From assembly GCA_033782935.1 (NCBI GenBank), contig JAWQEG010004765.1, positions 62,001-126,000 of the forward strand: DNA of 64,000 nucleotides, read 5' to 3'. Position 1 is the first letter of the stretch; each line of letters starts with the position of its first letter. The position numbers and the translations under genes are program-made. This DNA comes from Petrolisthes cinctipes. Lineage: Eukaryota > Arthropoda > Malacostraca > Decapoda > Porcellanidae. The notes under the pieces are model-generated. The model did no database searches, was not told the DNA's origin, and saw nothing but the letters and a program-made list of their open reading frames with translations. Below are positions 63,770 through 64,000 of the stretch, piece after piece.

Positions 63770-64000
63770 CGATATTTTTCTAAGCATATCAAGGAATAAT
63801 TTTATTTAGTTGTTCTCTTCCTTCTAGGCATTTGTTTTATTATTATTATTATTTACTATTATTATTATTATTATTTCCACAATCATTAATCACCAATATA
63901 CTTTTTTTTCAGACTGTACTACGGTATCTATTCACACACACACACACACACACACAACACACACACACACTTCTCTCCTCCTCGTGAAAGGTGATGTGGG

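Larger units (their letters stand above)
59440..64000. other. Right-end repeat region
   Basis: Three units of about 105 bases with CACTACACGACACTACAC (59445-59790), (CT)n 59914-59976, (AG)n 60133-60172 and 60223-60275, about nine AACACTCAGAAAACACACGC units (60340-60530), family D (60549-60690), (AG)n 60714-60761, (CT)n blocks 60957-61165, a GGAAAGAA-type purine tract (61318-61730). Also a TTCC pyrimidine tract (61968-62200), family A and D elements (62672-62996), GGTGGATGGAGAGAGAAG minisatellite (63530-63718), (GATA)n/(AG)n, ATT and (CA)n to the end. No gene recognised. Confidence 0.65.

Overview
The window is animal nuclear DNA, almost certainly arthropod and most likely a decapod crustacean. 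This is inferred from three things: intron-rich genes with arthropod-type proteins (a Cappuccino-type formin), an extreme density of di-, tri- and tetranucleotide repeats (AC, AG, AT, TG, AAGG) and minisatellites, and many short palindromic mobile elements. No bacterial, viral or organellar gene was recognised, and no tRNA or rRNA gene.

Three genes can be modelled exon by exon with consistent splice phases. (1) On the + strand, about 2.3-15.85 kb, lies a CLIP4/CLIP3-type protein with ankyrin repeats and three CAP-Gly domains: 14 coding exons and about 934 residues. (2) On the - strand, 19.2-23.07 kb, lies a complete 451-residue alpha-tubulin in three coding exons, the first holding only the ATG, with a TATA box and duplicated CRE/CCAAT promoter elements. 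(3) On the - strand, 39.87-56.57 kb, lies a formin of the Cappuccino/FMN family in 17 exons and about 1101 residues. It has an N-terminal conserved region, coiled coil, proline-rich FH1, FH2 and a short basic tail. Its 5' end was not found. All three encode cytoskeletal proteins: a microtubule-binding linker, a microtubule subunit and an actin nucleator. CAP-Gly domains as a class recognise the acidic C-terminal tail ending in tyrosine that alpha-tubulin carries.

Layout: 1-2.3 kb, simple repeats upstream of CLIP4; 2.3-15.9 kb, CLIP4 with a 5.3 kb repeat-laden intron; 15.9-19.2 kb, intergenic with a large inverted-repeat element; 19.2-23.3 kb, alpha-tubulin and promoter; 23.3-39.8 kb, gene-poor with minisatellites, including a roughly 1.5 kb inverted minisatellite at 31.2-32.7 kb; 39.8-56.6 kb, formin; 56.6-64 kb, more foldback elements, AG/CT tracts and polypurine/polypyrimidine tracts.

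The most unusual content is threefold. First, there are dozens of short foldback elements in at least four families (called A-D here) whose ends read TTAAGGG...CCCTTAA; three of the families also share an internal inverted motif GATTCCTCC...GGAGGAATC. They sometimes abut and share a single TTAA. Second, several tandem duplications cover splice sites. Examples are three copies of the 3' splice site of the last formin exon, a duplicated CLIP4 exon start, and an array of 5'-splice-site look-alikes after CLIP4 exon 5. Third, the formin FH2 lasso carries an acidic/basic repeat insertion of about 174 residues between its two conserved tryptophans.
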